From JAWXUE01 sp044432925 (GTDB taxonomy: Bacteria; Bacillota_I; Bacilli_A; Acholeplasmatales; Anaeroplasmataceae), in the NCBI GenBank assembly GCA_044432925.1, contig JAWXUE010000021.1:1-19998 (forward strand): a DNA stretch of 19,998 nt, read 5' to 3'. A program made the translations under genes and the position numbers. Below are positions 7,196 through 15,397 of this stretch, one piece after another. Position 1 is the first letter of the stretch. Every line of letters begins with the position of its first letter. Below the pieces are notes generated by a model. It had not been told where the DNA came from, ran no database searches, and was given only the letters and a program-made list of their open reading frames with translations.

Positions 7196-9245
7196 ATTCG
7201 TTTATTAAATTCATATATTTAATAAAATCATCATATTTATCTACTTGTGAATATAAATCAAAATAATAAACTTGATCCATATAACGCATTTTTTCTATTA
7301 ATACGTTAGCTCTTGGATTTAAGTCATATTTAATATAATTTTCTAATTCATTTGCTTTAGCAGCTTCATCAGTTTGTTCTGAATAGAAGAAAGAAATGTT
7401 ATTTAAATTTTTAAAATAAATTTTATCATTAAAGAAAACATCATAACTTCTTGAATATGATAATGATTCAGTACTACTAAAAATATTATTACCAAAATAC
7501 ATATTAGAATAATATCTTACTCCTAGAATATCTAGAAGTGTTGGGACGATATCAGAACCATTAGTAAATTTAGATATTACACGAGTATCATTATTATTAT
7601 CAATTGCTGAAACAAGTTTAGTATCATAAATCATAGCAGGTACACGATATAACTCTAAGTAGTTTTTACCGTTTTCTAAACTATCTTTTGGTGCATAAAT
7701 ATCTTTAATATAAGAAGATAAACCTTGATAATAAGCATAGTGATCAGAGAAGAAGACAATTGTTGTTGTTTCTAATAAATTATTCTCTTCTAAGTAATCA
7801 AACATAATACCAATCATTTTATCTAAATCTAATGCAGTAGCTAAATATGTTATAAATGAAGCTTCATTACTAGTAGGTAGTATAGTAGGATCATCAATAT
7901 CAATTCCAAACTCTCTAAGTCTGTCATAATATCCTAGTTCTTCTAAATTTTGTCTTTTATCAAATCTTCCATGCATTGTAATAGTTAAAGCGTAATTATA
8001 AAATTTTTCACTTGTTGGGAACATCAATTCTTTACAAGCATCAAATAATTCACTATCTAAATTTCTTTCACTACCATCTATATAGTTAGTGAATTTATCA
8101 GGATATGTTTCAGCAATTTCTTCTGATGAATAATAGTGCGTAAAACCAACATCCTTATGAATAATATTTCTATTATAAAAAGTATTTGTACCATTATGGA
8201 AAGTATATTTGTAATTATAATCTTGCATGATTTCTAAAGTGTTTGCTAAAGAGAATGGAAAGTTATTTCCTACGTGATCATAATTGATATAAGTTTCTTT
8301 AGGGTAACTCCCCATCATTGTATACATCTCAGAAACATCTGTTTTCTCTTTTGCATGATAGTTATCTAAAATAACACTACCATCAAACATTTTATAAAAA
8401 TTAGGGAATAAATCTCTAAGTTCTTCATCAGTTAATTTAAGTCCGTTAGGGTAGTTAACTTCATCACTAACAAAAGCAAACCATTCTAAAGTTTCACCTA
8501 ATATAGTAATTACATTATTTCCCTCAGATACGCCAAAATATTGAGAAGGATTACTTGTTTGTTTATATATTTCTTTTTCAACTAAATCAGTAGATATTTG
8601 TTCTTTTTTATTATATAAAAGACCAGAATAAAGTTCGTTTATGAAGTTAGAAGTAATACCATATTGATTATATTTACTTGATTCAGTACCATATAACATT
8701 GATTCATAAATATCCTCTGAAGTACTTAAAATAGAGTTAGCTGTAATGTAGTTTGAAGATAAACCTATTATAAATAATAATGAAGCAACAACTAATTTTG
8801 TTTTAAAAATAAAAGGTTCTTTTACTTTTTTCTCAACTACTTTATTGTCCAGTCTATTTCCAAAAACATATAAAATACTAATACATAAAAAGAAGATAAA
8901 TGAAGTAACAAAATCTAAAGGTATTTTTTCAATAATACCCATAGCATCATTTCTTAATTGAAACATTGAGTAGTCGAAGTGTTGCCCTGTCATTTCAAAC
9001 ATTATTATAAAAAAGAAGTTAAATGAACCTTGGACTGCAAGTATCAAAACAGTCGTTATAAAACGGGCTTTATCATTTTTAATTAAAAATAATATAGTAT
9101 TAATTATTAATAGCAAAGATACCATATATCTTAAATCGAAAATTCTAAACTTTCCTTCTACTAAATAAGTTCCACACATTTCTATTAAGAAAAATAAAAT
9201 AGTAAATATAATTATTGAGTAGTATTTTATAAAGTATTTTTTCAT
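7194..9245 (-). CDS. LTA synthase family (sulfatase-fold) phosphoglycerol transferase
   Basis: A membrane enzyme of 683 aa, with five N-terminal helices (about 9-27, 39-55, 61-83, 112-128, 150-166) and a large extracellular alkaline-phosphatase-fold domain. Residues matching the LtaS active site can be placed: E251 (GETLEW), nucleophile T302 (KTDVSE), H350/Y357/R359 in FHNGTNTFYNRN, H425 (TMHGRF) and D501-H502 (FFSDHYAYY). It should therefore be active and transfer glycerol phosphate from phosphatidylglycerol to lipoteichoic acid or a related polymer; exact polymer unknown. Y357 replaces the Trp usual in S. aureus LtaS. Its ribosome site AGGAGG overlaps the stop codon of the upstream membrane-protein gene, which indicates coupled translation. 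Confidence 0.88.
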   Translation of the reverse strand: MKKYFIKYYSIIIFTILFFLIEMCGTYLVEGKFRIFDLRYMVSLLLIINTILFLIKNDKARFITTVLILAVQGSFNFFFIIMFEMTGQHFDYSMFQLRNDAMGIIEKIPLDFVTSFIFFLCISILYVFGNRLDNKVVEKKVKEPFIFKTKLVVASLLFIIGLSSNYITANSILSTSEDIYESMLYGTESSKYNQYGITSNFINELYSGLLYNKKEQISTDLVEKEIYKQTSNPSQYFGVSEGNNVITILGETLEWFAFVSDEVNYPNGLKLTDEELRDLFPNFYKMFDGSVILDNYHAKEKTDVSEMYTMMGSYPKETYINYDHVGNNFPFSLANTLEIMQDYNYKYTFHNGTNTFYNRNIIHKDVGFTHYYSSEEIAETYPDKFTNYIDGSERNLDSELFDACKELMFPTSEKFYNYALTITMHGRFDKRQNLEELGYYDRLREFGIDIDDPTILPTSNEASFITYLATALDLDKMIGIMFDYLEENNLLETTTIVFFSDHYAYYQGLSSYIKDIYAPKDSLENGKNYLELYRVPAMIYDTKLVSAIDNNNDTRVISKFTNGSDIVPTLLDILGVRYYSNMYFGNNIFSSTESLSYSRSYDVFFNDKIYFKNLNNISFFYSEQTDEAAKANELENYIKYDLNPRANVLIEKMRYMDQVYYFDLYSQVDKYDDFIKYMNLINE

Positions 9246-9257
9246 AGTTAACCTCCT

Positions 9258-9926
9258 TTACAGTAAATAAATTAGTAAAATTATAATATATGATTTAGGT
9301 ACTGATTTATTTGTTAATAAATAAATGAAACCAAAATAAATATTAATTAATAAGTAAAAAATATTGAAATGATGAACTCCGAATATTAATTCAAATAAAC
9401 CAAAAGTTAGTAATGCTATTATTCCACCGAATGGAATAAATTTAATTAAATTTTCTTTGTTGAAAGTAATACTTTTTTCAAAGAATAGTTGTGAGTAATG
9501 TATTATTAATGTAACTATAAATAATTTAGGTATACAAACAGCAATATTAATGAAATGCTCAATGATAGAACCACCTGTAGAGTTATCTTGTATATCAAAG
9601 AATATTTTAACTTCCCATCCTAAAGCAGCACTCATAATTACAATAGGTACTAAAGCAACAGCATAAAGAATTAATACTCTTTTTATAGAAAGAAGTTCTT
9701 TTTTTTGTGGTAGTTTAATTTTAAATATTTTAACAACTATTAATAATCCTATTACTAAATAAAAGAAACTTAATGACAATCTAAATATTTCATTGAATAA
9801 ACCATAATTAATTGCATTATACAAAAAATGAAATACTCTTACTAAATTAGTAGAAATTAACAAGAAAAATAAACTTAAAGTAATATAAATATATTTAAGA
9901 TTTTCTTTGTCAAATTTAAAATTCAT
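9258..9926 (-). CDS. Unidentified polytopic membrane protein, 222 aa
   Basis: I do not recognise the family. The protein is highly hydrophobic with six or seven helices (about 11-29, 45-68, 83-103, 120-147, 160-183, 187-205 and a last one at the C-terminus that ends abruptly in IIILLIYLL). The last third, GVHHFNIFYLLINIYFG then a short TNKS turn, faintly recalls CPBP-type intramembrane proteases, but the EExxxR motif and terminal His are missing, so this is weak. Start ATG follows a strong AAAGGAGG. It is transcribed first in a two-gene operon with the LTA-synthase-like gene, 12 bases apart, so a role in envelope polymer export, anchoring or modification is a reasonable guess only. Confidence 0.8.
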   Translation of the reverse strand: MNFKFDKENLKYIYITLSLFFLLISTNLVRVFHFLYNAINYGLFNEIFRLSLSFFYLVIGLLIVVKIFKIKLPQKKELLSIKRVLILYAVALVPIVIMSAALGWEVKIFFDIQDNSTGGSIIEHFINIAVCIPKLFIVTLIIHYSQLFFEKSITFNKENLIKFIPFGGIIALLTFGLFELIFGVHHFNIFYLLINIYFGFIYLLTNKSVPKSYIIILLIYLL

Positions 9927-9957
9927 AAAAATACCTCCTTTAGCAATAACTTTAATA

Positions 9958-9986
9958 ATTATATCATATATAAAAATACTTTTGAA
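9958..9986 (-). promoter_or_regulatory. Promoter of the membrane protein / LTA-synthase-like operon
   Basis: On the minus strand, TTCAAA (9986-9981), a 17-base spacer, and an extended -10 TGATATAAT (TATAAT at 9963-9958). The start codon lies 31 bases downstream. Confidence 0.65.
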
Positions 9987-10054
9987 TTAAAACAAGTCAT
10001 TTATCATATAAAATTCATATAAATATACTGTTAATGTTAAATTATGTTATAAAT

Positions 10055-10081
10055 AAAAAAAATAGGTCTAAATTGACCTAT
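10055..10081 (-). terminator. Terminator after glgC
   Basis: On the minus strand, ATAGGTC (10081-10075), loop AATTTA and GACCTAT (10068-10062) form a 7-bp stem followed by a long T run. It starts two bases after the glgC stop codon. Confidence 0.8.
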
Positions 10082-10083
10082 CT

Positions 10084-11313
10084 TTATCTTATTGTAGAAC
10101 CACTATCTATTATATTTTTATTAAAAGAATGTTCATTTGAATAAGAACAAATTCTACAATTTCTCATTATAGTTGTACTATTAGGTATGTGAGCACTTTT
10201 TCCTATTACATTAATACCAGAAGATAAAACAGAAGGTATTTCATCATTAGGAGTGAAATTAGTACCAAAACCAATGATACAATTATCACCAATCATTACA
10301 TCTTTATCAATTACTGTATTTTCTATAACGCAATTTTTACCAATTGTAACATTATTTAAAATAACACAATTTTTTAACATACATCCACTTTCTACTTTAA
10401 CTCCAGGACTTAATACACAATTTTCTAATGTACCATCAATAATAGATCCATTTGATATTAAAGATCCGTTAACAGTAGCTTTAGCACCAAATTTAACAGG
10501 TGGTAAATCTTCACTTTTAGTATAAATTTTCCAGTTAGGTGAATATAAATCAAAAGAATGATTTAAAGTAGCTAATTCTAAATTTGTTTCTAGATATGAT
10601 TCATAAGTACCTACGTCTTTCCAATAATCGCTAAAATCATGTGTATAAACATTGTTGTTTTTAATTAAACTAGGAATTATATGATTACCAAAATCTAATT
10701 CTTTAATATCAAAACTATTTAAAGAATTAAGTAATACATCTGTTTTAAATAAATAAATACCCATTGAAGCTTTATTAGAAGAAGGACATTCTGGTTTTTC
10801 TATAAAATCAGTAACTTTATTTGATTCGTCTGTTTGTAATATTCCGAATCTATGAGCCTCACTAAAATCAACCAATTTAGCAGCTATAGTTAAATCAGCA
10901 TTATTTTTTTTGTGTTCTTCAATAAGTTTAGTATAATCCATTTTATAAATATGGTCTCCTGATAAAATTAAAACATATTCCGGATTATTTCTCTTTATAA
11001 ATTCAATATTTTTCTTAACAGCATCAGCTGTCCCCTCATACCAATCATTGTGTGGTTGAAGAAGTGTGATAAAACTATCTCTACGATCTAAATCCCAGGG
11101 TTTACCAACTCCGATATGTTCGTTTAAAGATAATGGTAAATACTGAGTAAGAATACCAATTTGGTAAATACTAGAATTACAACAATTACTTAAAACAAAA
11201 TCTATTATTCTAAACTTCCCAGCGAATGGCACTGCCGGTTTTGATCTTCTTTCAGATAATATATCTAATCTTGAGCCCCTACCACCTGCTAATATTAATG
11301 CTAATGTTTCCAT
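10084..11313 (-). CDS. glgC: Glucose-1-phosphate adenylyltransferase (ADP-glucose pyrophosphorylase)
   Basis: GlgC makes ADP-glucose and pyrophosphate from ATP and glucose 1-phosphate, the committed step of bacterial glycogen synthesis. The N-terminal nucleotidyltransferase domain shows LAGGRGSRL (8-16), RRSKPAVPF (22-30), FRIIDFVLSNC, GTADAV, LSGDHIYKMDY and FIEKP. The C-terminal part (about 270-380) is a left-handed beta-helix made of hexapeptide repeats. The 409 residues are full length, and the catalytic motifs support an active GlgC rather than an inactive GlgD-type subunit. The gene follows glgA by five bases, with its ribosome site AAAGGGGA inside the end of glgA, so the pair is coupled. 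No glgD, glgB or glgP is seen nearby. Confidence 0.95.
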   Translation of the reverse strand: METLALILAGGRGSRLDILSERRSKPAVPFAGKFRIIDFVLSNCCNSSIYQIGILTQYLPLSLNEHIGVGKPWDLDRRDSFITLLQPHNDWYEGTADAVKKNIEFIKRNNPEYVLILSGDHIYKMDYTKLIEEHKKNNADLTIAAKLVDFSEAHRFGILQTDESNKVTDFIEKPECPSSNKASMGIYLFKTDVLLNSLNSFDIKELDFGNHIIPSLIKNNNVYTHDFSDYWKDVGTYESYLETNLELATLNHSFDLYSPNWKIYTKSEDLPPVKFGAKATVNGSLISNGSIIDGTLENCVLSPGVKVESGCMLKNCVILNNVTIGKNCVIENTVIDKDVMIGDNCIIGFGTNFTPNDEIPSVLSSGINVIGKSAHIPNSTTIMRNCRICSYSNEHSFNKNIIDSGSTIR

Positions 11314-11318
11314 AAATT

Positions 11319-12686
11319 CTATCCCCTTTTATATAAATTTAAATATTCATTACTACTATACTCAAAACTAAAATCTTGTTTCATTGCATTTTTTATAAGT
11401 GTATCCCAATCACTTGTATAAAAAGTTTGATGTGCAATATACATTACTTCTTTAAAATCATTTATATTGAAATTTTTAAAACTAAACCCAACACCACTTT
11501 TATCAAATTTATTGTATGGATGTACTGTATCTTTTAGTCCTCCTGTTTCTCTAACAAGAGGAAGAGTACCATATCGCATTGCAATTAACTGACTTAATCC
11601 ACAAGGTTCGAATTTTGAAGGTACAAGTAATACATCACAACTAGAATAAACCTTCATAGCTAAAGAATCATTATAACCAATATATGATTTTACTCTATTT
11701 GGATATTTACAAGAATATTCTTTTAATTTATTTTCATAATAAGTATCCCCGCTACCCATTAAAAAGAAGTTCATATTAGTATTATTAATCAATTCATCTA
11801 AAGAGTCTATTATTAATTCAATTCCTTTTTGTTCACATAACCTAGAAACTAAACCACATAACATATTATTATTTAAATGATAATCACCACAAAACTTTTC
11901 TTTGTTATATTTTTTATTCCAAATAGAATTTATATCATATTGTTTATAAATATTTTTATCTGTTAAAGGATTAAACAAAGAAGTATCTATTCCATTTATA
12001 ACACCAATGTAATTATCAATTTTATCTTTTAAAATATTTTCTAAATAGTAACTATACTCACAAGTTAAAGTTTCATCTCTATAAGTTTTAGAAACTGTAG
12101 TTACTACATTTGAACATACAATACCACTTTTCATAAAATTAATTTTATTATCAAATTCGATTGTATTATCATAAAAATAAAATAAATTAGATAACTCTTT
12201 ATCAAAGATACCTTGATATTGAATGTTATGAATAGTAAATATACTTTTAAAATTATGTTTATATTTTTTTTCATTTAAAAAAGGTATTAAACCTGTATGC
12301 CAATCATTTAAATGTAACACATCAAACTCACCCATTAGATGTAGTGTTTCTAATAGTGCTATATTAAAAAAAGCAAACCTTTCCCCATCATTTAATCCAT
12401 ATATTTTATCATGATAGAAGTAGTCATTATTATCAATAAAAAAGTATGTAACATTATCTATTTGTTTTTTGAACAAACCACAATAAACTAGTCTATCTCC
12501 AAATGAAAAATATGTGTACCCAACGTATAAACAATCATTAAAATCCTTTATTTTTTTATAGTAAGGAATTACTACACTACAAGAAACTTTACTACTCAAA
12601 GTTTTCGGTAGGGTACCGATTACATCTGCTAATCCACCAGTCTTCATAAATGGTGTACACTCACTAGAAACAAATAAAATATTCAT
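11319..12686 (-). CDS. glgA: Glycogen synthase (ADP-glucose type)
   Basis: A GT5 glycosyltransferase that extends alpha-1,4-glucan with ADP-glucose made by GlgC. Visible marks are FVSSECTPFMKTGGLADV at the N-terminus (KTGGL, ADP-glucose site), HLNDWHTGLIPF, TIHNIQYQGIF, NGIDTSLFNP, SRLCEQKG and the C-terminal FEPCGLSQLIAMRYG and RETGGLKDTV. Start choice: GTG at 12695 gives three extra residues, but it lies within the ribosome site AGGGGGTG; ATG at 12686 is six bases after it and matches the family start MNILFVSSE, giving 455 aa. First gene of the glgA-glgC operon. Stop is TAG. Confidence 0.95.
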   Translation of the reverse strand: MNILFVSSECTPFMKTGGLADVIGTLPKTLSSKVSCSVVIPYYKKIKDFNDCLYVGYTYFSFGDRLVYCGLFKKQIDNVTYFFIDNNDYFYHDKIYGLNDGERFAFFNIALLETLHLMGEFDVLHLNDWHTGLIPFLNEKKYKHNFKSIFTIHNIQYQGIFDKELSNLFYFYDNTIEFDNKINFMKSGIVCSNVVTTVSKTYRDETLTCEYSYYLENILKDKIDNYIGVINGIDTSLFNPLTDKNIYKQYDINSIWNKKYNKEKFCGDYHLNNNMLCGLVSRLCEQKGIELIIDSLDELINNTNMNFFLMGSGDTYYENKLKEYSCKYPNRVKSYIGYNDSLAMKVYSSCDVLLVPSKFEPCGLSQLIAMRYGTLPLVRETGGLKDTVHPYNKFDKSGVGFSFKNFNINDFKEVMYIAHQTFYTSDWDTLIKNAMKQDFSFEYSSNEYLNLYKRG

Positions 12687-12712
12687 ATAAAACACCCCCT
12701 GTTTGTGTTTTG

Positions 12713-12742
12713 ATTATACAAATAAAATGTTTTATTAACAAC
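12713..12742 (-). promoter_or_regulatory. Promoter of glgA-glgC
   Basis: On the minus strand TTGTTA (12742-12737) and TATAAT (12718-12713) are spaced by 18 bases. The spacer holds a small palindrome, AATAAAA-TG-TTTTATT (12722-12737), which could be a regulator site or just AT-rich sequence. Confidence 0.65.
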
Positions 12743-12831
12743 GTTTTTTAGAAAAAATAGTATAACAAAAAAATACATTTTTTTTATTCAACATAACACG
12801 ACAAATTTATACTTACTATTGTGTCAAAATA

Positions 12832-12840
12832 TGGTATAAT
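12832..12840 (+). promoter_or_regulatory. Extended -10 promoter of the GNAT-MATE operon
   Basis: TGGTATAAT is a perfect extended -10 (TATAAT at 12835-12840). A -35 is weak (TTACTA at about 16 bases). The ribosome site AAAGGGAG follows, then ATG at 12874. Confidence 0.6.
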
Positions 12841-12873
12841 AAAAAAAGTAAAATGCAAAGGGAGTTATAAAAT

Positions 12874-13296
12874 ATGATTAAAAGTATAATATTAAAAAAC
12901 AATATCGAAGAATGTTATAAAATCAGATTTAAAGTATTCATAGAAGAACAAAAATTTGATGAAGAAATTGAAATTGATGAATATGATAAAATTGCTAATC
13001 ACATACTTGTTTTTAAGGATGATATCCCTGTTGCTACAGCTAGGTTTTTCGAAGTTAAAAATAGTTGGAAAATTGGAAGAGTATGTATTTTAAAAGAATA
13101 TAGAAACTTAAAGTTAGGAAACTATTTAATGACTGAAATAGAAAAAGAAATAATTAAATTAGATGGACAAAAAATGGTGTTATCTTCGCAGTGGCAAACA
13201 ATTGGTTTTTATGAAAAAAATGGATTTGTAAAAGTCGGAGAAGAGTATTTAGAAGAAGGATGTAGACATCAAAAAATGGAGAAGGTGTTACAGTGA
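12874..13296 (+). CDS. GNAT acetyltransferase, YjcF/ElaA-like
   Basis: A small acetyl-CoA-dependent N-acyltransferase of 140 aa. The N-terminal CYKIRFKVFIEEQKF followed by EIEIDEYD is the hallmark of the YjcF/ElaA group. The acetyl-CoA-binding segment is RVCILKEYRNLKLGNYLM (motif A, here with LKLG where RGxG/A is usual). The C-terminus has GFYEKNGFVKVGEEYLEEG, the usual motif B, ending with the HQKME strand. Substrate unknown. The stop TGA overlaps the GTG start of the MATE gene (GTGA), so the two are co-translated. The TGA stop again argues for the standard code. Confidence 0.88.
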   Translation: MIKSIILKNNIEECYKIRFKVFIEEQKFDEEIEIDEYDKIANHILVFKDDIPVATARFFEVKNSWKIGRVCILKEYRNLKLGNYLMTEIEKEIIKLDGQKMVLSSQWQTIGFYEKNGFVKVGEEYLEEGCRHQKMEKVLQ

Positions 13297-14639
13297 AGTT
13301 AAAAAAGAATTTATTTCAAATAGCATTACCTATATTTATTGAATTGTTATTCTTTACGTTGTTAGGTACTGTTGATACATTAATGTTAAATGCTTATAGT
13401 GAAGATGCGGTTAGTGCTGTTGTAAATGCAAATAGTATAATAAATTTGTTTACAGTATTGTTAACAGTAGTTGTTACTGGTATGGTTGTTGTATTAACTA
13501 AAGTTTTAGGTGCAAAACAAAAAGAATTAGAAAGTAAAGTAGTTGGTTCTGGATTAATATTTAATATAGGATTAGGCGCTGTTATTGCTGTAATATTATT
13601 TTTCTTTGGTGGGATAATATTAAATGTAATGAAAACTGATAGTGCTGTTGTTGGGAATGCATCAACATATATAAAAGTAATAGCATTTGGATTTATAGGT
13701 TTAGGGACATCACAAGCATGTGGGGCTATTTTTAGAAGTTATGGAAAACCTTTAGTAATAATGGGCGTTGCAGTTTTATCTAATATAATAAATGTAATAA
13801 TAAACTTTTTATTAATATTTGGTATGTTTGGATTACCTGAATTAGGTACAACAGGAGCTGCTATAGGAACATTAACAAGTAATTTAATTGCAGCAGTATT
13901 AGCTGTTGTATTATTGTATTTTGTTTTAGGGTAGCATCCTTTTAATCTTAAATTTTCAAAAGAACAACTTTCTAATATATTTAAAATTGGGATACCTTCA
14001 GCATTTGAATATTTCTTATTTAACTTTTCTCAATTTATATTAATGATATTTGTTAATATGATTTTAATTGAAGGTACAGCAGGTTTAGCAGCAGTTGCTA
14101 GAGCATATGTTGTTTTGATACTTAATTATGTAATGTTATTTAGTTTATCAATAGCTAATTCAAATCAAATAATAGCAGGATATTATGTTGGAGAAGGTAA
14201 CTATGAAGAAGCAAAAGCATTTACATTAAGAAATTATAAATATTTATTAGTTACAGTAATAGTTATTGTAATCATATTAAATATATTTTGGAGACAAATC
14301 ATTGGACTTCTAACAGATGATATAAGAATAATAGAAGCATTAAGAGGTGTATTCTTAGTTGCGATGTTCTATGAGGTAGGGAGAAGTTTAAATATTATGT
14401 TTATTGCTGCACTTCGTACTGTAAATGACATAATTTTCCCTGTTGTTATGGGTATAATATCGATGTATGGTTTAGGGGTATTATTTGGTTATTTACTTGG
14501 AGTTCACTTCGGATTAGGTGTTTTAGGTATAATGATAGGCCAAGCGATGGACGAATGTTTTAGAGGTACCTTTATGTTTTTTAGATTTAAAAATAAAGAC
14601 TTTGATCTATTAAGAAGAAATAATATTGAAAACACTTAG
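13293..14639 (+). pseudogene. MATE-family efflux transporter interrupted by an in-frame TAG
   Basis: A multidrug/toxin-extrusion transporter of about 448 residues. It starts at GTG 13293 behind GGAGAAGGTG, overlapping the acetyltransferase stop. The N-terminal half (13293-13931) has six helices, with the typical FIELLFFTLLGTVDTLML opening and GLGTSQACGAIFRSYGKP. Codon 214 is TAG (13932-13934). Reading continues in the same frame, with no shift, through HPFNLKFSKEQL and FKIGIPSAFEYFLFNFSQF into the C-terminal half, which runs to a second TAG at 14637. The stop falls in the loop joining the two six-helix lobes. No ribosome site or in-frame ATG precedes 14043, which lies inside helix 7, so a separately translated C-half is unlikely. 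Explanations: nonsense mutation (preferred), readthrough, or a sequencing or assembly error. Confidence 0.88.
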
Positions 14640-14657
14640 ATTTCATTTAAAAAATTA

Positions 14658-14686
14658 TTGTTATTAAAGAAATATTGTGTTATAAT
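14658..14686 (+). promoter_or_regulatory. Promoter of the thioredoxin-like gene
   Basis: TTGTTA (14658-14663), a 17-base spacer and a perfect TATAAT (14681-14686). A weak inverted repeat, AAAGAAA (14694-14700) and TTTCTTT (14708-14714), lies in the leader just before the ribosome site. Confidence 0.7.
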
Positions 14687-14729
14687 ATCATAGAAAGAAA
14701 TAAAAATTTTCTTTGAAAGGAATTTGATT

Positions 14730-15332
14730 ATGTATAACAAGAAAAAACAAAAAGCAAAATTTAAATTAAGAGTAGAATTAATTGCGATTATTTTAGTCGT
14801 AGCAGTAATGATTGGATTATCATTTGGGTTAAGATTACCTAATGCTAGTACAAAATTATCAAATGCTTATTTAGAAGCTGGTGGATCTTTAGATTCATCT
14901 CATATCTATGTTGAAAAGAATTATGATAAATTAGTTAGTTATATTGAAAGTGCTGAAGGATTAGTATATGTGTTCTTTGGTTCACCTGAGGATGCTAGTT
15001 GTGTTACTGAAATTTCAACAGTTAACTCAAGAGCAAGTTATTGGGATGTTGAAGAAGTTATTTATTTTGATGCATCATTTGCATTAGTTGAACATGAAGA
15101 AGGTTCAGATAAAGCTTTAGAATTAGAAGCTGAAATTAAAGCAATGGAAGAAAAATTAGGAGTTTCATTAGATTTCAAACCTGGATTATTTGTGTTTGAA
15201 AATAGTGAAGTTGTCTTTGACTCTAACGATTTTTTAAATGATGATGAAGATGCTCCAGCAATGACTTTAACTTGGTCACAAATTTCTGATAGAGCATTCT
15301 GTATAAATTTACCAGAATTTGATGCTGAATAA
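14730..15332 (+). CDS. Membrane-anchored thioredoxin-like protein without CxxC, 200 aa
   Basis: The N-terminus is strongly basic (YNKKKQKAKFKLR), followed by one helix (about 15-34) that anchors the protein with its C-terminal part outside the cell. VYVFFGSPEDASCVTEI at 79-95 looks like the beta-strand and active-site region of bacteriocin-accessory or thioredoxin-fold proteins, and the following SYWDVEEVIYFDAS fits too. The first active-site Cys is missing: the sequence reads DASC, leaving C91, with a further Cys near the C-terminus. The protein is acidic, with an acidic run NDDEDAP near residue 172. Start choice: ATG 14730 is seven bases after GAAAGGAA; an upstream TTG at 14724 is less likely. 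It has its own promoter and terminator. Redox function is doubtful; family assignment is tentative. Confidence 0.75.
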   Translation: MYNKKKQKAKFKLRVELIAIILVVAVMIGLSFGLRLPNASTKLSNAYLEAGGSLDSSHIYVEKNYDKLVSYIESAEGLVYVFFGSPEDASCVTEISTVNSRASYWDVEEVIYFDASFALVEHEEGSDKALELEAEIKAMEEKLGVSLDFKPGLFVFENSEVVFDSNDFLNDDEDAPAMTLTWSQISDRAFCINLPEFDAE

Positions 15333-15350
15333 TTAGCATTCAAAAATATT

Positions 15351-15379
15351 AATAGATGCCTAAAAGCATCTATTTTTTA
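15351..15379 (+). terminator. Terminator between the thioredoxin-like gene and argS
   Basis: AATAGATGC (15351-15359), loop CTAAAA, GCATCTATT (15366-15374) and a T run. It covers an in-frame upstream ATG of argS (15356), which is therefore not the start. Confidence 0.8.
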
Positions 15380-15397
15380 TTGAAAAAGGAGAATAAT

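Noticed and set aside
10253..10525. Plus-strand reading frame opposite glgC
   Set aside because: Low-complexity shadow of the hexapeptide repeats of glgC, without a ribosome site. Similar shadows at 5226-5426, 15062-15343, 16351-16608 and 17249-17470 were dropped for the same reason.
12687..12695. GTG start of glgA at 12695
   Set aside because: It lies in the ribosome site AGGGGGTG; ATG 12686 gives the usual GlgA N-terminus.
14043..14639. A separate gene for the C-half of the MATE transporter starting at ATG 14043
   Set aside because: No ribosome site, and the start lies inside helix 7; coding sequence continues upstream in the same frame to the TAG.
15356..15397. Upstream ATG of argS at 15356
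   Set aside because: It lies inside the stem of a terminator and has no ribosome site; ATG 15398 has AAAGGAG.
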